Shown here: one piece after another, positions 56,257-64,000 of the stretch
Numbering within the stretch: the stretch's first letter is position 1
Layout of the letters: every line of letters starts with the position of its first letter
Assembly (NCBI GenBank): GCA_946998295.1
Contig: CAMPYS010000003.1
Location: forward strand, 50,056-114,055
Direction of reading: 5' to 3'
DNA length: 64,000 nucleotides
From: an uncultured Prevotella sp.
GTDB lineage: Bacteria; Bacteroidota; Bacteroidia; Bacteroidales; Bacteroidaceae
The notes under the pieces: generated by a model
The model's input: the letters and a program-made list of their open reading frames with translations, nothing else
What the model was told of the DNA's origin: nothing
The model's database searches: none
Made by a program: the position numbers and the translations under genes

Positions 56257-57706
56257 CTACTATATTTTCTCTTACTGGTAAATGGAATTTATAGCTTTTT
56301 TCAAATACTACAGATACCTTATTTACTTCAAGGAAAGTTGTTCCTCCTCCTTCGCCAAGTGAGCCCGATAGATATGCAATTTTATCATCAAGTTTTATAT
56401 ATCCTTTTTGCCTAAGCATACGTAGAGCAGCTATAAACATATGATGATTTGACACTTGTGTTTGTTGATATAATGGAATCAATCCATAGCTAAGATTAAG
56501 CCAACGCTGTAACTTTTCATTATAACATATTGCAAGTACTGGGTTAGGACCTCTAAATGCAGCAAGTGTACGAGCTGTCACACCTGTTGCACTGTCTGTT
56601 ATAATACCTTTAACACCAAGAAATTCTGTTGCTTGTATAGCACTCTTAGCCAAAAATTCTCGCTGACTTGTTGTGTCTTCCATTGGAATTTTTAGGAAAC
56701 CTTCCTTATGTGCATCTTTTTCTGCGCGTTCAGCAATAGTAGCCATCGTTTGACATGCTTCAATTGGATATTTTCCACTGGCTGTTTCCCCACTAAGCAT
56801 GAGAGCATCAGTATATCCATATATAGCATTAGCTATATCTGTAACTTCTGCACGAGTTGGACGTGGATTGTTAATCATTGTATGAAGCATTTGCGTTGCA
56901 ACTATTACAGGCTTACGGTGCTTGATACATTTTCTTATAACACTTCTTTGTATTCCAGGTATTCGTTCAATAGGTACTTCTATACCAAGATCCCCTCGTG
57001 CTATCATTATTCCATAAGATTCGTTGATAATCTCCTCGATATTATCTACTCCTTCTTGATTTTCTATTTTAGATATTATTTTAATATCTGAATGATATTC
57101 ATCTAAAATTTTTTGAACAGCTTTAACATCATCTGCAGATCTGACAAATGAATGAGCAATAAAGTCTATATCAAGTTCTATTGCTAATTTTATATTCTTA
57201 ATATCCTTATCAGTTAAAGCTGGTAAATCAATATGTACACCTGGAACATTAACACTTTTATGTGAACCTAATTCACCATCATTTAAAACTTTAACGATGA
57301 GCATAGGACCTTCATTTTCCATAACTAACATATCTATTGCACCATCATCAAATAATAAATGGTCGCCTACTTTAACATCTTTAGTTATGTCTTTATACGA
57401 TAGATTTATAATATCATGAGTTGTATCTACATCCGGACGTCCAACAATCTTAACAACATCTCCTGTTTTATATTTTATTGGTGTTACTACTCTTGTTGAG
57501 CGGATTTCTGGACCCTTTGTATCTAAAAGTAAAGCTATATGTGGTGATACAGTACGTACATTCTTTACTACTTTTCTTATTCCCTCTTCTGTTGCATGTG
57601 CTGTATTCATACGTACAACATTCATTCCTGCAAAAAATAATTTACGAAGAAAATCTACCTCGCAGCGATAGTCACTTATTGAACATACTATTTTAGTTTG
57701 CTTCAT
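56234..57706 (-). CDS. pyk: Pyruvate kinase
   Basis: This 490-residue glycolytic enzyme converts PEP and ADP to pyruvate and ATP. It begins MKQTKIVCSISDYRCEVDF and shows GMNVVRMNTAHA, LLDTKGPEIRSTRV, the active-site Lys region ISKIENQEGV, IMIARGDLGIEVP and the K+/Mg2+ site ATQMLHTMINNPRPTRAE. The C-terminal regulatory domain is complete. The N-terminal MNTAH in place of the common LNFSHG is usual for Bacteroidales pyruvate kinases. The gene overlaps its own terminator. Confidence 0.95.
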   Translation of the reverse strand: MKQTKIVCSISDYRCEVDFLRKLFFAGMNVVRMNTAHATEEGIRKVVKNVRTVSPHIALLLDTKGPEIRSTRVVTPIKYKTGDVVKIVGRPDVDTTHDIINLSYKDITKDVKVGDHLLFDDGAIDMLVMENEGPMLIVKVLNDGELGSHKSVNVPGVHIDLPALTDKDIKNIKLAIELDIDFIAHSFVRSADDVKAVQKILDEYHSDIKIISKIENQEGVDNIEEIINESYGIMIARGDLGIEVPIERIPGIQRSVIRKCIKHRKPVIVATQMLHTMINNPRPTRAEVTDIANAIYGYTDALMLSGETASGKYPIEACQTMATIAERAEKDAHKEGFLKIPMEDTTSQREFLAKSAIQATEFLGVKGIITDSATGVTARTLAAFRGPNPVLAICYNEKLQRWLNLSYGLIPLYQQTQVSNHHMFIAALRMLRQKGYIKLDDKIAYLSGSLGEGGGTTFLEVNKVSVVFEKSYKFHLPVRENIVDKSGGNK

Positions 57707-57734
57707 TTTCTTTATTCAATTTATCTAAAATATA

Positions 57735-58037
57735 TTAACTATTGGACATTGATTTAAATATAGTGTACAATAGCGAAAAAATAATTATTATCAAACTGGC
57801 AGCTATCACAAATATAACAATGACTGTTCGGTGTTCTTTATGTCTCCTTTGTCTGTCTATTGAACCTAAATCTATTTGCCTGTTATTATATTCGTTATTA
57901 TAATACTTTGGGATTGTTACTATTGTTGGCTTTTGACAAAAAGGACAATTACACATTACTTTTTTTTGTTGTTCAACACTTATATTAAAAGTATGCTTAC
58001 AGTTTTTACAAACAACTTGATAATAGTGATTAGTCAT
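57735..58037 (-). CDS. Small zinc-ribbon protein with one C-terminal membrane helix
   Basis: This 100-residue protein has two Cys pairs, Cys10/Cys13 and Cys31/Cys34 (with a further Cys29), which suggests a zinc ribbon. A basic linker (RQRRHKEHR) precedes one membrane helix (about 70-93). It lies 28 bp upstream of pyk on the same strand and may be co-transcribed with it. A TAATTTTG promoter element on the minus strand (58061-58054) supports it as a real gene. The function is not recognised. Confidence 0.65.
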   Translation of the reverse strand: MTNHYYQVVCKNCKHTFNISVEQQKKVMCNCPFCQKPTIVTIPKYYNNEYNNRQIDLGSIDRQRRHKEHRTVIVIFVIAASLIIIIFSLLYTIFKSMSNS

Positions 58038-58449
58038 TTTGCATATATTTTTGCAAAATTAGTGCTTTTATTTTAAATAGTGAAATTATTTCAATTTTTA
58101 TAAGAGTTACTTTTAATTTTTAGCAAAGTCATAATATTAAGAATAAATCAAAGATATATGTTAGCAACATAATATACATATAGAATATTAAAATATAAAT
58201 AAGCAGAAAATATTATAAAGCCTAACTAACTACTTCTCAAATAATTAAGTATAGATATAAGTTTTTTTTATGTATCAATAAATTATATCTGTTGGAAAGA
58301 TTTTATAAATATTCTAATTTTGCAAAAGAAATAATTAATCAAACTGCTTCAATAGTTAAAATGTAAAAGTTATATATAGACTTTATACATAACACTAAAG
58401 AATTGCATAATATAATATATAAATACATAACAAAAAAATACATAATAAT
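58038..58449. other. Intergenic region upstream of ahpC
   Basis: These 412 AT-rich bases separate the zinc-ribbon gene from ahpC. I see the two promoter elements and no credible gene. No clear OxyR site could be recognised by eye. Confidence 0.6.
58292..58322 (+). promoter_or_regulatory. Bacteroidetes-type promoter for ahpC
   Basis: TTGG at 58292-58295 and TAATTTTG at 58315-58322 are spaced 19 nt apart. A start a few bases downstream gives a leader of about 120 nt before ahpC. Confidence 0.55.
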
Positions 58450-59016
58450 ATGGAATCAATTATCAATTCAAAACTTCCTGAATTTAAAGTTCAAGGTTTC
58501 CAAAATGGTGAGTTCAAAACTGTTTCTTCAGAAGATATAAAAGGCAAGTGGGCTATATTCTTTTTCTACCCAGCTGACTTTACATTTGTTTGTCCTACAG
58601 AGTTAGTAGACTTAGCAAGTAAATACGATGAACTACAAAAAATGGGTGTAGAGGTGTTCTCTGTAAGTTGTGATACACATTTTGTACACAAAGCTTGGCA
58701 TGACACATCAGATAGTATCAAAAAGATTAACTATACTATGCTTGGTGACCCATTGGCTGTTTTAGCTAAAGGCTTTGGAGTATTCAAAGAAGATGAAGGC
58801 GTTGCTTATCGTGGAACATTCCTCGTAAACCCAGAAGGTTTAATTAAACTTGCAGAAATACAAGACAACAGTATTGGTCGTAATGCTGACGAATTAGTAC
58901 GTAAAGTTAAAGCTGCTCAATTTGTTGCATCACATCCAGGTGAAGTATGTCCTGCAAAATGGAAAGAAGGTGCTAAAACTATAAAGCCAAGCATTGACCT
59001 CGTAGGTAAAATTTAA
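58450..59016 (+). CDS. ahpC: Alkyl hydroperoxide reductase subunit C (peroxiredoxin)
   Basis: This 188-residue typical 2-Cys peroxiredoxin reduces H2O2 and organic peroxides. The peroxidatic Cys is in YPADFTFVCPTELVDLA (about 38-54) and the resolving Cys in HPGEVCPAKWKEG near residue 165. Conserved SVSCDTHFVHKAWH and YRGTFLVNPEG are present. Its reductase AhpF is encoded 153 bp downstream, and a hairpin sits between them. Confidence 0.96.
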   Translation: MESIINSKLPEFKVQGFQNGEFKTVSSEDIKGKWAIFFFYPADFTFVCPTELVDLASKYDELQKMGVEVFSVSCDTHFVHKAWHDTSDSIKKINYTMLGDPLAVLAKGFGVFKEDEGVAYRGTFLVNPEGLIKLAEIQDNSIGRNADELVRKVKAAQFVASHPGEVCPAKWKEGAKTIKPSIDLVGKI

Positions 59017-59074
59017 ATAGTGCCAGCCTCTATACTAAAACATTATGAATGTGTTTAATAGACACTAAATTTAA

Positions 59075-59134
59075 AATCTCTTGCTCTAATAGTTTTTTAT
59101 TAAATTAGTAACTATACATACAGAGCAAGAGATT
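59075..59134 (+). terminator. Hairpin between ahpC and ahpF
   Basis: Arms of 13 bp (aatctcttgctct, 59075-59087, paired with 59122-59134) enclose a 34-nt loop and are followed by a T-rich stretch. It could partially terminate after ahpC, giving more ahpC than ahpF transcript. Confidence 0.55.
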
Positions 59135-59169
59135 ATTTTAATAAAAACAAAATATAAAACTAAAAAAGC

Positions 59170-60729
59170 ATGTTAGACAAAACCATTTTAGAACAAGTTT
59201 CTAATATATTTTCTTCTCTAAAATCAAAAATAACACTTATTGCTTCATTCTGCAATAAATGTCAAAAAAAAGAAGAATTAATAGAATTTTTAAATGACTT
59301 TGCTACCACATCTGATAAAATTAGTATAATACTTAAAGAAGATGAAAATGCAAAGCTACAATTTAGTATAGAAAAAGAGGGAAAACCTACAGGTATAACA
59401 TTTAGGGGAATACCTAATGGACATGAGTTTACGTCTCTTTTACTTGCTATACTCAACACAGATGGACAAGGGAAAAACATACCTGACCAAGCAACACAAA
59501 ATCGTATTAAGGCATTAAAGGGTAACATTAATTTATCTACATATGTTTCTCTTACATGTACTAACTGTCCAGATGTTGTACAAGCACTTAATCTTATGTC
59601 ATTAATAAATCCAAATATAAAACATGAGATGGTTGATGGTGCTTTATACCAAGATGAAATTTCAGAACTAAATATTCAAGGAGTTCCAGCTGTATTCTGC
59701 AATGGTAAATCGTTACACATTGGACGTGGAGACTTAGGTATATTACTACAAGAACTCGAAGATATGGTTGGCTACAATTCTGATAAAATTTCAGAACCAG
59801 TAGAATACAATCTTGATGTTATTGTTATTGGTGGTGGTCCTGCTGGAACTGCTGCTGCAATATATTCTGCTCGTAAGGGATTAAATGTTGGAGTTATTGC
59901 AGAAAGAATAGGTGGACAGGTAAACGACACTACTGGTATACAAAATTTAATTTCTGTTCCTGAGACTACTGGTGTAAAATTAGCTGCAGACCTTAAATTA
60001 CATTTACAAACATATTCGGTTAAGCTATTTGAACATAGAAAAATAAAAAGTGTTAATCTAACTGATAAAATAAAGGCAGTAACTACTCGCAACGGCGAAA
60101 TATTCAAAGCACCAGCTATCATTATTGCTACAGGGGCATCATGGCGTAAACTAAATGTAGGTGATGAAGAAAAATATATAGGACATGGAATACATTTCTG
60201 CCAACATTGTGATGGTCCCTTCTATAAAGGTAAAGACGTTGCTGTAATTGGTGGCGGAAATTCTGGATTAGAAGCTGCTATAGATCTTGCAGGTATATGC
60301 AATAGCGTAACTGTATTTGAGTTTGCTGATACTCTTAGGGCTGACACTGTATTACAAGATAAGGCTAAAAGCCTATCAAATTTAACTATACTTACAAATT
60401 CTCAAACAACAAATGTAAAAGGAGACGGAACAAAACTAACTGCTATAACTGTTAAAGATAGAGTAACCGAAAAAGAAAAAGATTATCCTTTCAATGGCGT
60501 TTTTGTACAGATTGGACTTGCTGCCAATAGCAATATCTTTAAAGACGAATTAGATTTAACTCCACGTGGAGAAATAAAAGTTGATGAGTTTTGTAGAACA
60601 GCCATAAAAGGGGTTTATGCTGCAGGAGATGTTACAAATGTTCCTTACAAACAAATTATCATTGCTATGGGAGAGGGTGCAAAAGCATCACTATCTGCTT
60701 TTGATGATAGATTAAGAGGAATAATATAA
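59170..60729 (+). CDS. ahpF: Alkyl hydroperoxide reductase subunit F
   Basis: This 519-residue flavoprotein passes electrons from NAD(P)H to AhpC. The N-terminal part holds two thioredoxin-like folds with CTNCPD near residue 130. The thioredoxin-reductase-like part has the FAD motif VIGGGPAGTAAAIYSARKG, the redox centre FCQHCDGPFYKGK, the NAD-binding VIGGGNSGLEAAIDLAG, and the closing GVYAAGDVTNVPYKQI. Length and order are canonical. It lies downstream of ahpC and ends at a good terminator. Confidence 0.96.
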   Translation: MLDKTILEQVSNIFSSLKSKITLIASFCNKCQKKEELIEFLNDFATTSDKISIILKEDENAKLQFSIEKEGKPTGITFRGIPNGHEFTSLLLAILNTDGQGKNIPDQATQNRIKALKGNINLSTYVSLTCTNCPDVVQALNLMSLINPNIKHEMVDGALYQDEISELNIQGVPAVFCNGKSLHIGRGDLGILLQELEDMVGYNSDKISEPVEYNLDVIVIGGGPAGTAAAIYSARKGLNVGVIAERIGGQVNDTTGIQNLISVPETTGVKLAADLKLHLQTYSVKLFEHRKIKSVNLTDKIKAVTTRNGEIFKAPAIIIATGASWRKLNVGDEEKYIGHGIHFCQHCDGPFYKGKDVAVIGGGNSGLEAAIDLAGICNSVTVFEFADTLRADTVLQDKAKSLSNLTILTNSQTTNVKGDGTKLTAITVKDRVTEKEKDYPFNGVFVQIGLAANSNIFKDELDLTPRGEIKVDEFCRTAIKGVYAAGDVTNVPYKQIIIAMGEGAKASLSAFDDRLRGII

Positions 60730-60849
60730 ATAAAGATACAAAAAAAGGAAATGGTTTTTAGTCTTACATAAAGATGGTGAATAACTTACTGTTATACACC
60801 ATTACTATACAGTTTATACTTTAAAAAGTTTTTTATGTATAGATATATA

Positions 60850-60884
60850 TAAGCCATACTTACAAAAAAGTGAAGTATGGCTTA
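60850..60884 (+). terminator. Terminator of ahpF
   Basis: A 12-bp inverted repeat (taagccatactt with its complement) has an 11-nt loop and is followed by T-rich sequence ending in a T6 run. It lies about 120 bp past the ahpF stop. Confidence 0.75.
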
Positions 60885-60941
60885 CTTTATTTTTTAGATA
60901 TAATATAAATATATATATAAGTTAATAAAAAAAAGTTTTCT

Positions 60942-60949
60942 TAACTTTG
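60942..60949 (+). promoter_or_regulatory. -7 element for the T9SS plug gene
   Basis: TAACTTTG followed by CC matches TAnnTTTG and lies 30 bp before the chosen ATG. Its position also argues against the in-frame upstream TTG at 60947, which overlaps the promoter. Confidence 0.55.
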
Positions 60950-60979
60950 CCAATAGACTATAACGGTATTATATTTTTT

Positions 60980-62239
60980 ATGCATAAATTTTACTGTTTG
61001 ATAATAATACAAATTATTATGATGGGCTATCCAATATCTATAAAAGCTCAATATAATAAAATATTCAACAATAATATAAGGTCGATTAAAGTTGTTGCAG
61101 ATAATAATTGGACTTCGTTACCGATAATAGAACTTAATAATGGTATATTAACTATCGATTTTGATGAACTATCTACAGAACATCAAAATCTAACATACAA
61201 CATAACGCACTGCGATGCAAATTGGAACCCAACTAAAGGAATATTTGAAAGCGATTTCGTTGAAGGGTTTGCTGATAATAATACTATTGATAACATTACT
61301 CCCTCAACACTAACAACAATACCATATACTCATTACCAAATTCAAATACCAAATTCTCGGTGCAGACCTAAACTGTCAGGAAATTACTTGCTAACTATTC
61401 AAGATGCTAATAACGAGCCTATTGCTCAAGTAAGTTTTATGATAATTGAACAGTTTGAAAATACTATGCCTATAAAACTTACTGTAAAAACTGCTACAGA
61501 TGCAACGGTAAATCAATATCACCAACAAATAGATATGGATTTGTCCTATGGAAAATATAATGTAATAAATCCTAACTATCAAATAGAAACTGTATTATTA
61601 CAAAATAAACAATGGCACAATTTACGTAAAAACGCAAAGCCTACTTATATCATGCCTACAGGACTACGGTGGACACACTGTAATAATTTTATATTTTTAG
61701 CGGGAAACGAATATAGAAAAATTGAAATTCTATCAACAAAAGTACCAACATTAGGAATAGATAAAATTAGTTGGGATGGTTCTTCGTATAACGCATACCC
61801 ATTTATTGATTATCCACGTAAAAACTATATATACGATAAAGATGCTAACGGCTCTTTTCTGATAAGAAATTCGGACAATTACAATAATGATACAGAAAGT
61901 GATTATGTAAAAACGCATTTCAGATTAAATGCACCTATGATAACAAATGGGGATATATATATAAATGGCGACTGGACATACGACTTATTTATACCAAAAT
62001 ATAAACTCAAATATAACAACGAGACTAAACTATATGAGGTTACTATACCTCTAAAGTTAGGATATTATAACTATCAATATATAGTAAAAAACAATAAAGG
62101 AGAATTTAGTTGTATTCCTATAGAAGGTTCATTCTACCAAACTGAAAATACATACCAAGCTCTTGTATATTATAGAGAACAAGGAGGAAGAACTGATAAA
62201 TTAGTGGGATATTGCGAAACTAAATTCCAAATAAGATAA
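60980..62239 (+). CDS. Type IX secretion plug protein (DUF5103 family)
   Basis: Starting from ATG 60980 this 419-residue protein has a signal peptide (ending SIKAQ) and beta-rich domains. The segments NLTYNITHCDANWNPT, SDFVEGFADNNTIDN, YTHYQIQIPN and GNYLLTIQD are characteristic of the family once called DUF5103, whose Flavobacterium member plugs the SprA translocon of the type IX secretion system. The in-frame TTG at 60947 is rejected because it lies inside the -7 promoter element. It is consistent with the T9SS-type sorting domain on the LRR protein near 13.4 kb. Confidence 0.82.
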   Translation: MHKFYCLIIIQIIMMGYPISIKAQYNKIFNNNIRSIKVVADNNWTSLPIIELNNGILTIDFDELSTEHQNLTYNITHCDANWNPTKGIFESDFVEGFADNNTIDNITPSTLTTIPYTHYQIQIPNSRCRPKLSGNYLLTIQDANNEPIAQVSFMIIEQFENTMPIKLTVKTATDATVNQYHQQIDMDLSYGKYNVINPNYQIETVLLQNKQWHNLRKNAKPTYIMPTGLRWTHCNNFIFLAGNEYRKIEILSTKVPTLGIDKISWDGSSYNAYPFIDYPRKNYIYDKDANGSFLIRNSDNYNNDTESDYVKTHFRLNAPMITNGDIYINGDWTYDLFIPKYKLKYNNETKLYEVTIPLKLGYYNYQYIVKNNKGEFSCIPIEGSFYQTENTYQALVYYREQGGRTDKLVGYCETKFQIR

Positions 62240-62281
62240 TATTTTTTTTTCAATAAATAAACAAAATAAACAATTAGAAAA

Positions 62282-62515
62282 ATGATACATGGTCATGAAG
62301 TACTCCACATGATGGAAAATAATAGCTATGCTACAAGAAAAGAATTAATTGATGCTATAATAAGAAAATTTGGGAAGGGAGAAAAATTTTTCACTTGCTG
62401 CACAGAAAATATGACTGCAGAGGAATTAGTTGATTTTTTAGAACAAAGAGGAAAGTTTGTTCCTACAACAGAACATAAATTTACTGTAAACAAAAGGAAA
62501 ATTTGTAATTCATAA
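62282..62515 (+). CDS. YecH-family metal-binding protein
   Basis: This 77-residue protein begins MIHGHEVLHMM (His3, His5, His9) and contains FFTCCTENMTAEELVDFL (Cys39, Cys40) and KRKICNS (Cys75), which is the YecH/DUF2492 pattern. It probably binds a metal ion through these His and Cys residues; the physiological role is not known. It precedes the glutaredoxin-like gene by 28 bp. Confidence 0.82.
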   Translation: MIHGHEVLHMMENNSYATRKELIDAIIRKFGKGEKFFTCCTENMTAEELVDFLEQRGKFVPTTEHKFTVNKRKICNS

Positions 62516-62543
62516 GTAAAAATAAATAACTATAAGTAACAAT

Positions 62544-62840
62544 ATGATTAAAATATATAGTACAAATACATGCCCTGACTGTATAAATATAGAAAAACAA
62601 GTAAAAGGTAATAATAAATATGAAATTATAAATATTGATAGTCATGTACGAAACCTAAAAGAATTTATAAAAATAAGAGATAACAGCCCTGTGTTTGATG
62701 AAGCAAAAAGTAAAGGGTTTATAGGTATTCCATGTTTTGTGTTAGAAGATGGAACTATTACACTAAAACCTGAAGAAGCTGGGCTAAAACCAACTAAAAA
62801 CAAAACTATGAGTTGCAATATTGATGGAAGTGGATGCTAA
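62544..62840 (+). CDS. Glutaredoxin-like protein
   Basis: This 98-residue thioredoxin-fold protein has the active site STNTCPDCINIE (Cys10 and Cys13), the cis-Pro region GIPCFVLEDG and a tail with two more Cys (MSCNIDGSGC). Its stop overlaps the upstream-most possible recF start. It follows the YecH-like gene, and the pair may act together on metal or thiol homeostasis. Confidence 0.82.
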   Translation: MIKIYSTNTCPDCINIEKQVKGNNKYEIINIDSHVRNLKEFIKIRDNSPVFDEAKSKGFIGIPCFVLEDGTITLKPEEAGLKPTKNKTMSCNIDGSGC

Positions 62841-62854
62841 AAAACAGTAATAAA

Positions 62855-63958
62855 ATGTTATTATCATCTATATCTATCATTAACTTTAAAAATATTAAGT
62901 CGGAGAATTTAAATTTCTCGCACAAAATAAATTGCTTAATAGGAAATAATGGAGAGGGAAAAACAAATGTGCTTGATGCCATTTTTTACCTTTCCTTCTG
63001 CCATAGTGCTTTTAACTCCAAAGATTCTGACCTTATTACTCACGGAAAAGACTTTTTTGTACTTGAAGGAAAATACATTAATAACTATAATAACAATACT
63101 TCAGAAGATTATATATATTGTGGACTAAAAAGGGGACAGAAAAAACATTTCAAACGTAATAAGAAAGAATATAAAAAACTTAGCCAACATATTGGACTAA
63201 TTCCGCTTATTTTTATTTCGCCAGCTGACATTTCGGTTATTAACGGAGGAAGTGAAGAGAGAAGAAAGTTAATGGATATTGTTATATCACAATATAAACA
63301 CGAATATCTCGACACACTACTAAAATATAATAAAGCACTTCAAAATAGGAATAAACTTTTAAAACAAGAGGAGACTATAGACGAAACGCTTATAGAACTT
63401 TTAGAAATGCAAATGGCTGAATATGGAGATGCTATTTTCAAAGCAAGATTAAATTACATAGAAAAGCTTACTCCTATTTTTCAAAATATTTATAGCAAAA
63501 TAACTAACGAAAATGAAAATATAACTATAGATTATGTTTCACATGGACAAAATGGTGACTTACTGAAAACTATACAAGAGAGCAGAGCCAAAGACTTAAT
63601 TATGGGATACTCGCTACACGGAATTCATAAAGACGACATTATTATAAAACTAAATGGATACCCTCTAAAAAAAGAGGGTAGTCAAGGACAAATAAAGTCG
63701 ATGGTTATAGCCCTCAAACTTGCACAATTTCTGTTTCTAAAACAAGCTACAAAACAAAAAGCACCTCTCCTACTCCTTGATGACTTATTTGATAAGTTAG
63801 ATGCACTTAGGGTGGAAAACTTAGTTAAACTTGTTGCTGGAAACGACTTTGGACAAATATTTATAACGGACACTAACAAAGACCACTTAACTGACATTTT
63901 TAAGAACCATAATTTAGATTACAAAATTTTTACCGTTGATAATGGTACTATAAAATAA
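62855..63958 (+). CDS. recF: DNA replication/repair protein RecF
   Basis: This SMC-like ATPase loads RecA at gaps with RecO and RecR. Starting from ATG 62855 it has 367 residues (MLLSSISIINFKNIKSENL); an ATG at 62834 would add seven residues and overlap the preceding stop. Walker A is IGNNGEGKTNVLDAIFYLSF, the signature is SQGQIKSMVIALKLAQ, and Walker B is LLLLDDLFDKLD. Unlike in many bacteria it is not next to dnaA or dnaN, a common Bacteroidales arrangement. Confidence 0.93.
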   Translation: MLLSSISIINFKNIKSENLNFSHKINCLIGNNGEGKTNVLDAIFYLSFCHSAFNSKDSDLITHGKDFFVLEGKYINNYNNNTSEDYIYCGLKRGQKKHFKRNKKEYKKLSQHIGLIPLIFISPADISVINGGSEERRKLMDIVISQYKHEYLDTLLKYNKALQNRNKLLKQEETIDETLIELLEMQMAEYGDAIFKARLNYIEKLTPIFQNIYSKITNENENITIDYVSHGQNGDLLKTIQESRAKDLIMGYSLHGIHKDDIIIKLNGYPLKKEGSQGQIKSMVIALKLAQFLFLKQATKQKAPLLLLDDLFDKLDALRVENLVKLVAGNDFGQIFITDTNKDHLTDIFKNHNLDYKIFTVDNGTIK

Positions 63959-63972
63959 AATAAATAATCCCT

Positions 63973-64000
63973 ATGAATAAAGAGTCTTTAAAAAATTATT
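63973..64000 (+). CDS. Start of a further gene (truncated by window end)
   Basis: An ATG 14 bp after the recF stop opens a frame reading MNKESLKNY up to the window end. Bacteroidales recF is often followed by a DUF721 (DciA-like) gene, but nine residues are too few to identify it. Confidence 0.3.

Noticed and set aside
60774..60802. 12-bp inverted repeat with one mismatch after ahpF as a regulatory site
   Set aside because: The arm is short and imperfect and AT-rich sequence makes such repeats common; the better hairpin at 60850 explains termination.

Overview
The window is very AT-rich DNA from a member of the Bacteroidales, most likely a low-GC Prevotellaceae (Prevotella-like). The evidence is a SusC/SusD pair, the Bacteroidetes-only DUF4295 gene beside rpmG, a BspA-like leucine-rich-repeat protein with a Prevotella-type C-terminal sorting domain, a type IX secretion plug protein, an EF-G2 paralogue, AddAB-type nuclease genes and repeated matches to the Bacteroidetes promoter (TTTG, about 19 nt, TAnnTTTG). 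Shine-Dalgarno sequences are mostly absent, as usual in this phylum. No tRNA, rRNA, CRISPR array, transposase, integrase or phage gene was seen.

Layout. 1-13.5 kb (+): the end of a large alpha-2-macroglobulin gene, ispH, then SusC, SusD, a DUF4843 lipoprotein and a PKD-like lipoprotein, followed by a secreted LRR protein. 13.6-18.4 kb (-): rpmB-rpmG-DUF4295, then rpiB, tkt and dinB. 18.6-29.3 kb (+): a Wzx/Wzy-type surface polysaccharide locus with an SLBB export protein, Wzz-like protein, flippase, EpsG-like polymerase, WbsX-type transferase, three more glycosyltransferases and a short initiating sugar-phosphate transferase. 29.3-29.8 kb: a non-coding zone holding an unusual nested repeat/hairpin element. 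29.8-33.5 kb (-): two tandem phosphoethanolamine-transferase-like genes whose catalytic halves are identical while their membrane halves have diverged. 33.6-37.4 kb (+): ansA and a P-type Ca2+ ATPase. 37.4-44.9 kb (-): a DUF3078 protein, an AddA-like helicase and an AddB-like nuclease. 45.1-52.5 kb (+): pyrG, yidC, a DPP5-like S9 peptidase and an MFS transporter. 52.7-54.8 kb (-): an EF-G2-like factor. 55.0-56.2 kb (+): hemW. 56.2-58.0 kb (-): pyk and a small zinc-ribbon membrane protein. 58.4-64 kb (+): ahpC, ahpF, a T9SS plug protein, a YecH-like protein, a glutaredoxin-like protein, recF and the start of one more gene.

How the genes fit together. Most of the window is core metabolism, translation, repair and envelope biogenesis. 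The accessory parts face the cell surface: the SusCD lipoprotein operon, the LRR protein, the polysaccharide locus and the duplicated headgroup-transferase pair. The T9SS plug protein belongs to the secretion route that the LRR protein probably uses. The S9 peptidase and the adjacent MFS carrier could form a peptide-salvage pair.

I found no convincing new multi-gene defence or mobile system. The most unusual signals are the nested repeat at 29568-29726, the gene-conversion pattern in the transferase pair, the altered GTPase motifs of the EF-G paralogue, and an alpha-2-macroglobulin that appears to have lost its thioester motif.
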